NCBI GenBank assembly: GCA_041652155.1
Contig: JBAZHV010000015.1
Coordinates: 1 to 24,190 of the forward strand
Origin: CAIMDX01 sp041652155
Lineage (GTDB): Bacteria; Patescibacteriota; Minisyncoccia; Minisyncoccales; JAQTVQ01
DNA: 24,190 nt
Direction: 5' to 3'
Below the pieces are notes generated by a model, which searched no databases, was not told the origin of the DNA, and saw nothing but the letters and a program-made list of their open reading frames with translations. Positions 1 to 6,550 of the stretch are shown in pieces. A program made the position numbers and the translations under genes. Position 1 is the stretch's first letter; every line of letters begins with the position of its first letter.

Positions 1-451
1 GGATTGCTCCCTTAAAAAAGTTTTTTACATTCCGAAGAACTTCTTCAAACACGCGGCGTCGCTGGATCAGGGTTTCCCCCATTGTCCAATATTCTCGACT
101 GCTGCCTCCCGTAGGAGTAGGGCCCGTATCTCAGTGCCCTTGTTGGCGGACAAGCTCTTACTCCGCCTACCCGTCATAGCCTTGGTAAGCCATTACCTTA
201 CCAACTAGCTGATGGGACGCAGACCGCTTCCTTAGCGCCTTGCGGCTTTAATCGCTTTAAGGGCGATACCATCGGATATTACCCCATCTTTCGATGGGCT
301 ATCTCCGTCTTAGGAGTGCGTATCTACGTGTTACTAACCCGTTCGCCGCTGAACTGACACTTGATGTAATCGCATATCAATTCCGCACGACTTGCATGCC
401 TTATCCACGCCGCCAGCGTTCATCCTGAGCTAGGATCAAACTCTCAAAAAA
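1..451 (-). rRNA. rrs: 16S ribosomal RNA, 5' part (runs off the left edge)
   Basis: The reverse complement reads as the 5' third of a bacterial 16S rRNA. It starts with the GAGTTTGATC region near 443, includes the GCTGGCGGCGTGGATAAGG stretch, and contains the universal 338-site (CTACGGGAGGCAGCAG) near 95-115. The 5' end is placed at about 451 by counting back from GAGTTTGATC as in E. coli; an error of a few bases is possible. The rest of the gene lies left of the window. The GTGGATAAGGCATGCAAGTCG wording is of the kind seen in Parcubacteria-type CPR organisms, which is recall, not a search. The 27F primer site reads CCTAGCTCAG where the primer has CMTGGCTCAG. Confidence 0.97.
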
Positions 452-600
452 ATAACGAGACAACTCTAAAAAATCATTTACTAAACCTTACTAATTTATT
501 GTGTTTTACGGTTCGTAGTAATTAATTTATTTTATTAAATTAATCACTTTGTTATTCTGTTTTTAAACTGCTTTCCTTTTGGCCTCTAACTCCCGGAAAG

Positions 601-621
601 AAAAAATCAGGTGGCCCTGAT
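601..621 (-). terminator. Terminator-like hairpin inside the 16S leader
   Basis: On the minus strand ATCAGG, loop GCCA, CCTGAT is followed directly by a run of T residues. It lies about 90-100 nt downstream of the predicted rRNA start and about 150 nt before mature 16S. Either it ends a short transcript, or rRNA transcription must pass through it by antitermination, or it is only a processing stem. A second stem (CTTTCC with GGAAAG, 571-600) follows immediately. Confidence 0.4.
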
Positions 622-714
622 CCCTTTTTTCACTTCAGCGCTTTCTTCTTGCTTTCAGATCACAACAAATTGTTTGCTGTTTCTTTTGGCCATATAATTT
701 TTAAGTACTATTAT

Positions 715-743
715 TTATTACTCTTTATTTTTTACCCTGTCAA
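715..743 (-). promoter_or_regulatory. Probable rRNA operon promoter
   Basis: A perfect TTGACA (743 to 738) is followed after exactly 17 bp by TAATAA (720 to 715) on the rRNA strand. This would start transcription near 708, giving a leader of about 255 nt before the 16S 5' end. It is the best -35/-10 pair in the region; the -10 is weaker than the -35. No comparable pair was found closer to the 16S gene. Confidence 0.55.
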
Positions 744-780
744 GGGTTTTTCCACAACGGATATTCTATCGTTAAAAAGG

Positions 781-817
781 CAATAAAAACGGGCTTAAAC
801 GGGCATTTTCAGGCCCG
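781..817 (-). terminator. Probable terminator of mgtE
   Basis: Downstream of the mgtE stop the minus strand forms a GC-rich stem (CGGGCCT at 817-811 with the CGGGCTT complement at 796-790, one G-U pair), followed by TTTTTATTG. An inner GCCCG offers an alternative pairing. It separates mgtE from the rRNA promoter. Confidence 0.5.
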
Positions 818-839
818 GATACCCGCGATAAAAGACAGG

Positions 840-2086
840 TTAGGGAAGCAATAATTTTGCCAGTCCGAGAAAAGCCAAAAACCCTAACACGTCTGTTGCC
901 GTGGTTATGAATATTGTCGCCGAAGAGGCGGGATCCTTGCCTAATTTTTTCATCACCAGCGGGATCAGCGTTCCAAAAAAACTTGCCACTATTAAATTTA
1001 TCACCATCGCTAAAGCCAGGATAAAAGCTATCATCACGTTCCTGTTGATAATGATAACGACCGCGGCAACGATTATTCCGTTTATTATGCCGTTTATGAA
1101 CCCGGCCGAAACCTCTTTCTTGAGAGCATATAGCGGGGAGCTCAAATCTATCTGCTTCAAGGCTATCCCTCGGACCATCACCGCCATCGTTTGCGTGGCG
1201 GCATTGCCTCCCATTCCGGCGATGATCGGCATATAGACCCATATTTCGAAATGGTCGCGTCAAAAAGGCTGACAACAAAAGATGCCAGAAACGCCGTCCC
1301 CAAGTTTATGATCAGCCATTTATAGCGGAATCTTACTTTATCAACGGTTCCGTCGAGCACGCTTTCCTCTTTGGAAACGCCGGCGAAATTATACAGCGAA
1401 GCGGATTCCTGTTCCCGCAATAACCGCAAGACGTCATCGGAATAAATTATTCCCATCACCTGTCCGGTCTCGCCCAGCACCGCCATTTTTGAATGGGGAT
1501 AATTGCGGAAAAGTTCGGCGGCTTCTTCCTGGGGAGCGGAATAAGAAATGGTGGTTATTTTCTTCACGTATTTTCTCGCCTTGTCTTTGGGGTAAGCAAA
1601 ACCGAGTTCGTGGCCGGGAAGATATCCCAAAAGCTCTCCCCCGCTTTTGAGAACTATTATCGTGGGGAGGCGGCCCGTTCTTTTTTCATGAACTTTGAAT
1701 TGTTTGGAAACCTCGGCGATGCTGTCGTCTTCATTGACCTGGATATAATCGACGTCCATCAAGCCTGCCGCGGTTTCAGGATCGAATCGGATAAGCCTTT
1801 CCACCGATCTTTTTATTTCGTCGCTCATTATCATTAACAACTGCTCTTGCCTTTCTTGTGAAAAAAGCTGAAGGATATCCGTAGCTTCGTCAGGATCAAG
1901 ATGCTCGAGTATCGCGGCCACGTCTTTATTCGCAATGCCGGAAAGGAGATCGTAGGCAAGGTATTTGCTTAATACCAAACATGCCTGCGCTTGCTGGTTT
2001 AACGGAAGACTCCTGAAGATGGAAAACCTCTCTTCCGGATTTCGCTTCATTTTATTAACTGCGATTTGAAAATTATCCAGTTTCAT
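840..2086 (-). pseudogene. mgtE: Magnesium transporter MgtE, reading frame broken
   Basis: MgtE is a Mg2+-gated inner-membrane Mg2+ channel. The N-terminal part (about 285 codons from ATG at 2086) carries the MgtE N superhelical domain, two CBS domains and the first membrane helix. The remaining membrane helices continue in another frame from 1232 (MPIIAGMGGNAATQ onward) to the stop at 840. The break lies near 1236-1241. Family members have a segment like K-x-VALAV-x-MPI here; this sequence has only 17 nt where 27 are expected. Restoring 10 nt gives KYVALAVYMPI in frame and a protein of about 418 aa, close to normal. So the lesion looks like a single 10-nt deletion, either real or an assembly error. 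Everything else in the gene looks intact. The leader shows only a weak GGAA as possible ribosome-binding site. The gene lies between tRNA-Thr and the rRNA promoter. Confidence 0.88.
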
Positions 2087-2126
2087 TTTTAATTTTTTCC
2101 AACTATTTTTTATCGTTCCTTATGCC

Positions 2127-2154
2127 AGTATATACGAAAAATACGCGTCAACAA
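2127..2154 (-). promoter_or_regulatory. Possible mgtE promoter
   Basis: TTGTTG (2154 to 2149), 16-bp spacer and TATACT (2132 to 2127) on the minus strand, about 40 bp upstream of the mgtE start. It directly abuts the T-run of the tRNA terminator. The -10 is good, the -35 moderate. Confidence 0.35.
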
Positions 2155-2173
2155 AAAATCGGGTTTCCCCGAT
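2152..2173 (-). terminator. Intrinsic terminator of tRNA-Thr
   Basis: On the minus strand ATCGGG, GAAA tetraloop, CCCGAT is followed by a T-run. It lies 14 nt downstream of the tRNA 3' end, so it most likely ends the tRNA transcript. Confidence 0.7.
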
Positions 2174-2186
2174 CATTTGCCGCCTT

Positions 2187-2260
2187 TGGAGCCTCCTATT
2201 AGAATCGAACTAACGTCTACTGTTTACAAAACAGTTGCTCTACCATTGAGCTAAGGAGGC
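2187..2260 (-). tRNA. tRNA-Thr (anticodon TGT), CCA encoded
   Basis: The minus strand folds as a complete cloverleaf. The acceptor GCCTCCT pairs perfectly with AGGAGGC. The D-arm is GCTC/GAGC. The anticodon stem ACTGT/ACAGT holds loop TTTGTAA, giving anticodon TGT (threonine, ACA codons). The T-arm is GTTAG/CTAAT with loop TTCGATT. The discriminator is T, and the CCA tail is encoded at 2189-2187. A terminator follows; no convincing promoter was seen upstream, where a damaged copy of part of this tRNA lies. Confidence 0.96.
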
Positions 2261-2306
2261 ATAGTTGGTTTGTTGCCTTTCGATCTGGCTGATTTTATGG
2301 GTAAAG

Positions 2307-2340
2307 AACAGTTGCTCCCTGCGGGTACCATTGAGCTAAG
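2307..2340 (-). pseudogene. tRNA-Thr fragment with an 8-bp insertion
   Basis: The plus strand has AACAGTTGCTC then TACCATTGAGCTAAG, identical over 26 of 26 bases to the D-arm and half anticodon stem of the tRNA-Thr about 60 bp away. The two parts are split by an inserted CCTGCGGG (2318-2325). The acceptor, anticodon loop and T-arm are absent, so it cannot fold as a tRNA. It looks like a partial duplication invaded by a tiny palindrome-like insert. Confidence 0.7.
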
Positions 2341-2475
2341 CCCTCCTCCGCTGAAGCTTCAGCGGGCGAAGAAGGCATATCGCCGCGATACCGTTTCTTC
2401 CCCTTCGTCCTTTTACAAACGGGATTATTAAGGGCGGACCCTCCTTCGCTCCCTGTCTGCCGACAGGCAGGTTGC
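2341..2475. repeat. Cluster of small palindromes in a gene-free patch
   Basis: The gene-free stretch 2261-2517 contains a perfect 18-bp palindrome (2348-2365, centred on AAGCTT), a GGC/GCC stem near 2373-2385 and a snap-back sequence at 2452-2471 (CCTGTCTGCC followed by GACAGGCAGG). A similar CCTGTCT palindrome recurs at 7426-7450. No credible protein-coding frame was found. The patch looks like an accumulation site for REP-like palindromic units. Confidence 0.55.
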
Positions 2476-2517
2476 GAGAGCTTCGGCGGGTGAGATAAAA
2501 TATTGCGAACGAACGAT

Positions 2518-2991
2518 CTACTTTGAATTCTTTTTTTTCTTTTGGGATGGTCTGCGCTTGGCCGAAACGGAAGTTTTGATCTCTTGCCAATAATTGTCAT
2601 TGGCTGGCTTTTCTCCTTCCTTCACTTTCGACTGATTCGAAAAAAGGCTGCGATGCTCCTGATTTTCCGGGAACATCTCCGTGAAGATCTTGTTCTTTTT
2701 TTTCTCGATCCTTTTTGCCAGCGATTCCATCCAGCCCATCGCCCTATTATCGGCTCTTAGCGATAATATTCTAACTCTTGAAAGCAATTTCTGCAAAAAA
2801 GTTTCTGGTTTCGTACCTTTAAAAGGATTTGCTTCCTGAAATCTTTTCTTCAACCTTAAAAAATATCCCTCCCATGGATGGGTGGAATTTTCGGGCAATG
2901 AAGCCAGTACAGGCATTTTTTTTAATACGATCAAAACTATTCCCGAAAAACTAGAGACAAGAACTATTAGAGCTGGAAGTTGAAAGTTCAT
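2518..2991 (-). CDS. Membrane-anchored protein of unknown function downstream of tsf
   Basis: 157 aa; not assigned to a named family. One N-terminal membrane segment (about residues 5-25) is followed by a basic, probably helical cytoplasmic domain with a R-x-L-SLRADNRAMGWMESL stretch near residues 73-92, and a charged, Lys-rich tail ending KKKKNSK. The ATG at 2991 lies 41 bp inside the 3' end of tsf in another frame, so the two are probably translated from one rpsB-tsf transcript. Small one-helix proteins with this kind of 'K/R-x-DN' helical region seem common in CPR genomes, but that is recall. An anchor or scaffold role is possible; function is unknown. A frame shift at the tsf end is an alternative explanation for the overlap, but both proteins end sensibly. 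Confidence 0.7.
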   Translation of the reverse strand: MNFQLPALIVLVSSFSGIVLIVLKKMPVLASLPENSTHPWEGYFLRLKKRFQEANPFKGTKPETFLQKLLSRVRILSLRADNRAMGWMESLAKRIEKKKNKIFTEMFPENQEHRSLFSNQSKVKEGEKPANDNYWQEIKTSVSAKRRPSQKKKKNSK

Positions 2992-3565
2992 AGCGAACGA
3001 ATCTCTTGGGCAAAATATTCTCTCCTAATTTAATGATATAATCGTTGACCAAATCTTTGACCGTTCTGCTCGGATCTTTTATCCAAGGCTGCAATAAGAG
3101 AGAATTTTCAGCTTTATATTTGTTTATTTTCCCTTCGATAATATTGTTGACGATATTCTCCGGCTTGTTGGATCCTTTGATCTGCTCCATGGCAATCTCT
3201 TTCTCTTTGTTCAAAATCTCCTCCGGTATATCTTTTTCGCTGGCATACATCGGAGAAGTTGCCGCGATCTGCAAGCAAATCTCATGGCCCAATTTCGCAA
3301 AATCTTCGGAGAGAGCGACAAAATCCGTCTCGCAACGAAGATCCAACAAAACGCCTACCTGGCTTCCGGGGTGGATATAGCTGACGATCGTGCCCGCGTT
3401 GGCCGCGCGGTCTCCCTTCTTTTGAGCAATGGTTTTTCCTCTGGCTTTCAAGACGTCTTTGGCTCTTTCGATATCGCCGTTCGCTTCCACCAAGGCTTTT
3501 TTGCATTCGGTAACGGAAATGCCTGTTTCCTCTCTCAATTGTTTGATTTGATCGATGGTTACCAT
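2951..3565 (-). CDS. tsf: Translation elongation factor Ts (short form)
   Basis: EF-Ts recycles EF-Tu by exchanging GDP for GTP. The 204-aa protein opens with the UBA-like domain (residues 1-40, IKQLREETGISVTECKKAL), followed by the conserved core with the CETDFVAL motif near residues 78-85 and a single dimerisation-type domain. It is much shorter than the E. coli protein (283 aa) and resembles the compact Thermus-type form, which is usual in reduced genomes. It follows rpsB by 193 bp on the same strand, the standard bacterial order. The ATG at 3565 has no Shine-Dalgarno. The last residues (Ser-rich, STSSSNSSCL) are atypical and lie in the overlap with the downstream gene. The 193-bp gap holds a possible 30-codon ORF (3674 to 3582), which I do not accept as a gene. 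Confidence 0.95.
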   Translation of the reverse strand: MVTIDQIKQLREETGISVTECKKALVEANGDIERAKDVLKARGKTIAQKKGDRAANAGTIVSYIHPGSQVGVLLDLRCETDFVALSEDFAKLGHEICLQIAATSPMYASEKDIPEEILNKEKEIAMEQIKGSNKPENIVNNIIEGKINKYKAENSLLLQPWIKDPSRTVKDLVNDYIIKLGENILPKRFVRYELSTSSSNSSCL

Positions 3566-3758
3566 AGATTTTTAGAAAATTTTAGAGTTCTCTTATTATC
3601 AAGGTCATCTCCTCGCTTTTTGGATCCTCGGCAGGCAAATGAAGGCCGGACTTCGATCTGATATTTGTCTCCATTCTCTTTGTGACAAAGATCAATGCCA
3701 ATCTGGATATAGGTCTCTTTTCAAAGACGGAAATGAGGAAATGTCCCGCGGTTCTAGT

Positions 3759-4502
3759 TTATTTTTCCGCCGAAGTTCGAGTATCCGGCCTGACTTCCGC
3801 GACGACTTCGCTGATCTTGTTTAAAATATATTTAACGGAAGAGATTGCGTCGTCGTTGGCCGGGATAGGATAATCGGCCAGCATAGGATTAACATTTGTA
3901 TCGGCTATAGCGATAATTTTAATGCCCATCTTTCCGGCTTCGCTGATCGCTATGGAGTCTTTTTTCATATCCAAAACAAATAAAGCGGCGGGAAGTCTGT
4001 CCATTTCTTTGATACCGCGGAATTTCAAGTTCAATCTGGCAATCTCTCTATTCATCATAGAGCGTTCCTTCTTGGTATAATTCTTTTCATATTCGGCCTC
4101 CTTGGTTTTATTTTCCAAGTCCTTGAGATATTGCACTCTTTTTTTGATCTCATCAAAATTAGTGAAAGTGCCGCCTATCCATCTTTCTTTGACGTAAGGA
4201 AAGCCGCAATCTTTAGCGGTTTTTTCCAATAAGTCGCGCAGATGGACTTTTGTGCCGACAAAAAGAACGGATTTTCCATCCATAACGTTTTTGCGGATCA
4301 AGTTCAAAGCATCCTTTAACGCTTGCGCGGTTTTATCCAAGTCGATGACGTGGACAGAATCTTTGACTTTTAATATGTACTGCTGCATCTTGGGATGAAG
4401 ACGCGAGGTCTTGTGCCCAAAATTAACTCCAGCCTGTGACATTTCGTCGATTGATATTTGAATATCTTTGTTCATAGTTATTTGATTAGTTTCTACTGCC
4501 AT
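3759..4502 (-). CDS. rpsB: Small ribosomal subunit protein uS2
   Basis: uS2 is a late-assembling 30S protein needed for bS1 or mRNA engagement. The 247-aa sequence shows the family's start region (QAGVNFGHKTSRLHPKMQQY, residues 22-41), the FVGTK segment, ERWIGGTFTNF and the C-terminal PALFVLDM...IAIADTN. Two starts are possible: ATG 4502, or Met-10 at 4475. A strong promoter sits so close that the transcript should begin around 4505, 3 nt before the first ATG, favouring leaderless or near-leaderless initiation at 4502. Neither start has a Shine-Dalgarno. It heads the rpsB-tsf-hypothetical group. Confidence 0.96.
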   Translation of the reverse strand: MAVETNQITMNKDIQISIDEMSQAGVNFGHKTSRLHPKMQQYILKVKDSVHVIDLDKTAQALKDALNLIRKNVMDGKSVLFVGTKVHLRDLLEKTAKDCGFPYVKERWIGGTFTNFDEIKKRVQYLKDLENKTKEAEYEKNYTKKERSMMNREIARLNLKFRGIKEMDRLPAALFVLDMKKDSIAISEAGKMGIKIIAIADTNVNPMLADYPIPANDDAISSVKYILNKISEVVAEVRPDTRTSAEK

Positions 4503-4511
4503 AATGAAAAA

Positions 4512-4540
4512 ATTATAGCAGAAGAGAAAATAAAAATCAA
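4512..4540 (-). promoter_or_regulatory. rpsB promoter giving a near-leaderless mRNA
   Basis: TTGATT (4540 to 4535), 17-bp spacer and a perfect TATAAT (4517 to 4512) on the minus strand. The start point about 7 nt downstream would be near 4505, only 3 nt before the ATG of rpsB at 4502. If Met-10 is used instead, the leader would be about 30 nt. Confidence 0.65.
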
Positions 4541-4633
4541 CTCCGCTAGGAATAATAGATTTCTAGGATGCCTATATAGAGTGTTATTTATGCGACAGAC
4601 AGTGAAATTTTCGCCCGGAATTCATTTCTAGCT

Positions 4634-5954
4634 CTAGTAAGTCCCTACTTGGCGAAGCCAGAAAAAGGAATAACCGATCGGAGATAACACGCACTGCCCA
4701 AGACTATTGCAACTTCGATCATAATCAGGGACGCCCTTCGCTTCATAGATAACATGGTTATAAGGAAAAGTCGGAGATCCCAAAATTTTTAATGATATGC
4801 CATCAACAGTGGGGCGAGCTATTCCGCTTCCATGATCAACAACGGTCATTGCGCCATAAGAGTTAAAAGATATTTTCCAGCTGTAGCTTCCGTCATCGAA
4901 CAAATAAAGATATGTGCCGTCAGATCTTGCTCTACTTGGCCTATAAGTATTAGAAGCAGGAAGAAAAGATATGCCGGAGCCGCAAGCTCCGATAGGATGG
5001 AGCTGATAAACAGTCCCCGTTCCTTTTCGACAAGATAAAAGAGGAGAGTTGCAACCGTAACGAGCATAGCTGGTATTGTTCAATGTGCAAAATTCGCTGC
5101 CCACAAAAGTCTGGCTGATAGTTCCATCTGCCCAATAAGTTCCGCCGGTAGCTACCGGGGTCAAATCGCTCATATTAATTCCTGCGCTAAAAACAGCGGG
5201 GTAGCCAAAAACCGCTGTCAGCCTATTGGACCCCGGATCATAAGACATATCCGCCACCGTTCCGCCGCAACCGTTATAATCCCCGGCGCAAGGAGACAGA
5301 TCGATTGGGACCGTATCAGTCTTTCCTGCTGATCCTCCGCCTCCGGCCGCGCTCGCCATTGTCGCCCAAGTGCTCGAAGCCACGCAACTGGTTCCAATGC
5401 AAAGCTGGCCTCCATCGGCAATCGTCACTTTGCCGTCCGACTGGATCGTCAGGATATGGCTGCCATAGGAATTGGCAAAACGATTGGCGTAGGTATATGC
5501 GTCAAGGTAAAAGTTGCTTCCATCGGCCAGGAACCCGAAAGATGATTGGCCGTTCTCATTGTCCACCAATCTGATGGAAGGCAAAGCGCTTTCGACGACA
5601 GAGTCTTGATAGCCGTAACTGCTTTGGAGGATGTGAAATTTGGAACCCGAACTTGGAGAGGCCGTGCCTATCCCGACAGGGCCTGCCAAAAGCGTCTGTC
5701 CGGAAGGATTGACATAGTAGTTGTAGTTATCAAAGTCGATGAAAGAAGAAGCTGTCAGATTGCCGGTCAGGGCCAAAGCTCCTGTCTTGGTTTGGGCGGT
5801 GCCTCCCGTGTTCAAGGGAGCTGCCACGGTTACGGGCATGTGGTGCCGGTCGCGGTTCCGTCCAGGCCAGGGCGATGTATGTGGCCGAAAGGGACAGGAC
5901 TATGGCCGAAGCGAGGATGGCCAGGGTGCGGGACGATGGTTTGAGAAACGGCAT
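4634..5954 (-). pseudogene. Secreted surface protein, signal region and body in different frames
   Basis: The start at 5954 encodes a clear signal peptide or membrane anchor (TLAILASAIVLSLSATYIA) and then AWTEP. This frame then goes astray. The continuation, VAAPLNTGGTAQTKTGAL onward, is in the next frame from about 5839 and runs for 401 codons. Proteins with AWTEP-(short linker)-APLN-G-QTKTG are, as I recall, typical CPR surface proteins, so the two pieces belong together. A 1-nt insertion or 2-nt deletion within 5840-5855 explains the break. The body has a tail-fibre-like GIGTASP segment, a Gly-rich linker (AAGGGGSAG) and a Cys-containing C-terminal domain rich in Tyr, Ser and Gly. Its likely role is cell-surface display or adhesion; no catalytic motif was seen. 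It stands alone, divergent from rpmE. The frameshift may be phase variation, decay or a sequencing error. Confidence 0.72.
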
Positions 5955-5993
5955 AAGGTTTGGAATATTAGTGATAATGTTGGAATTAGAAGA

Positions 5994-6084
5994 TCGAATG
6001 TCGAAGGTCGAAAATCGTTACGACATTCTACTCTCAACGCTCGAACATCGACATTCTACACTCGAATATCGACACTCGAATATA
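5994..6084. repeat. Inverted heptad element copy 1 (13 units of 7 bp)
   Basis: The stretch divides exactly into 13 heptads. Three TCGAANN-type units come first, then the centre TCGTTAC GACATTC, then reverse-oriented units mostly GANNNTC or NANNCTC. Left and right arms are roughly reverse-complementary, so the element can form a long imperfect hairpin. It lies upstream of the surface protein gene (starts at 5954) and, with copy 2, brackets the region before rpmE. Confidence 0.85.
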
Positions 6085-6199
6085 AAATCAATTTTACCAT
6101 TACCGCCTAAAAAAGAAAAGCCTTTAAAGGTGGAAGAACGAATTACTTCCGGCATTCATCCAAAAACTAGGCAGTATCTGGCCGATATCCGTTTAAGCC

Positions 6200-6227
6200 T
6201 TGCAAATTTTCCTGTTTTTGCTAATAT
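6200..6227 (+). promoter_or_regulatory. Possible rpmE-prfA promoter
   Basis: TTGCAA (6200-6205), 16-bp spacer and TAATAT (6222-6227). Transcription would start near 6234 and the leader would contain heptad element copy 2. The hexamers are only moderate. The stretch 6085-6253 shows no recognised gene. Confidence 0.3.
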
Positions 6228-6253
6228 TAACAATTGTAAATGAGTTCAGGAGG

Positions 6254-6316
6254 TCGATAATAGAAAGTCGAAAGTCGGAACGACGCTCGACCTTCAACCC
6301 TCGACGTTCAAAAATA
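6254..6316. repeat. Inverted heptad element copy 2 (9 units)
   Basis: Heptads of the same architecture as copy 1: TCGANNN-like units, centre TCGGAAC GACGCTC, then GACNNTC and NANNCTC units. The centre differs from the other copies (GGA instead of GTT). It ends 4 nt before the rpmE start codon, so it probably forms most of the rpmE leader. Confidence 0.78.
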
Positions 6317-6320
6317 TATT

Positions 6321-6533
6321 ATGAAAAAAGAGATCCATCCAGCTTATTACCCCGATGCCCATATCCGCTGTTCTTGCGGACAGGACTTCAAATTGGGATC
6401 GACCAAAGAATTCACCGAGGTCGAAATTTGCTCCAAATGCCATCCTTTCTTTACCGGCGAGCGCAGAGCTACCGCTAAAGTGGGACAGGTCCAGAAGTTC
6501 AAGGACAGAATGGACAAAAAAGCAAAGAAGTAA
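6321..6533 (+). CDS. rpmE: Large ribosomal subunit protein bL31, zinc-binding form
   Basis: bL31 bridges the 50S and 30S subunits. The 70-aa sequence opens MKKEIHPAYYPDAHIRCSCG and has the zinc-ligand set of the C+ type: Cys17, Cys19, Cys37 and Cys40 (CSC and CSKC, the latter followed by HPFFTG). The basic C-terminus is normal. Length matches the family. The ATG has no Shine-Dalgarno; the preceding bases belong to heptad element copy 2. prfA starts 17 bp downstream, so the two form an operon; rpmE next to prfA is a common bacterial arrangement. Confidence 0.96.
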   Translation: MKKEIHPAYYPDAHIRCSCGQDFKLGSTKEFTEVEICSKCHPFFTGERRATAKVGQVQKFKDRMDKKAKK

Positions 6534-6550
6534 AACAAATCAATTTTTTT

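Noticed and set aside
772..1278. Minus-strand 168-codon frame overlapping mgtE
   Set aside because: It is the third frame of the mgtE membrane domain; composition (Arg-, His-rich) is not membrane-like.
2295..2600. Minus-strand frames across the palindrome patch
   Set aside because: Composition follows the palindromes; no conserved motif or start site.
3582..3674. 30-codon frame between rpsB and tsf (METNIRSKSGLHLP...)
   Set aside because: Too short, no promoter, ribosome site or family; could be chance in a 193-bp gap.
5875..6243. Plus-strand open frame of 122 codons across heptad copy 1
   Set aside because: Its middle is a translation of the heptad array (HSTLEYRHSN-type repeats); the start lies in the surface protein gene. 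No homology and no start signal.
5994..6316. CRISPR-like repeats
   Set aside because: Units are 7 bp, degenerate and inverted, with no spacers and no cas genes.
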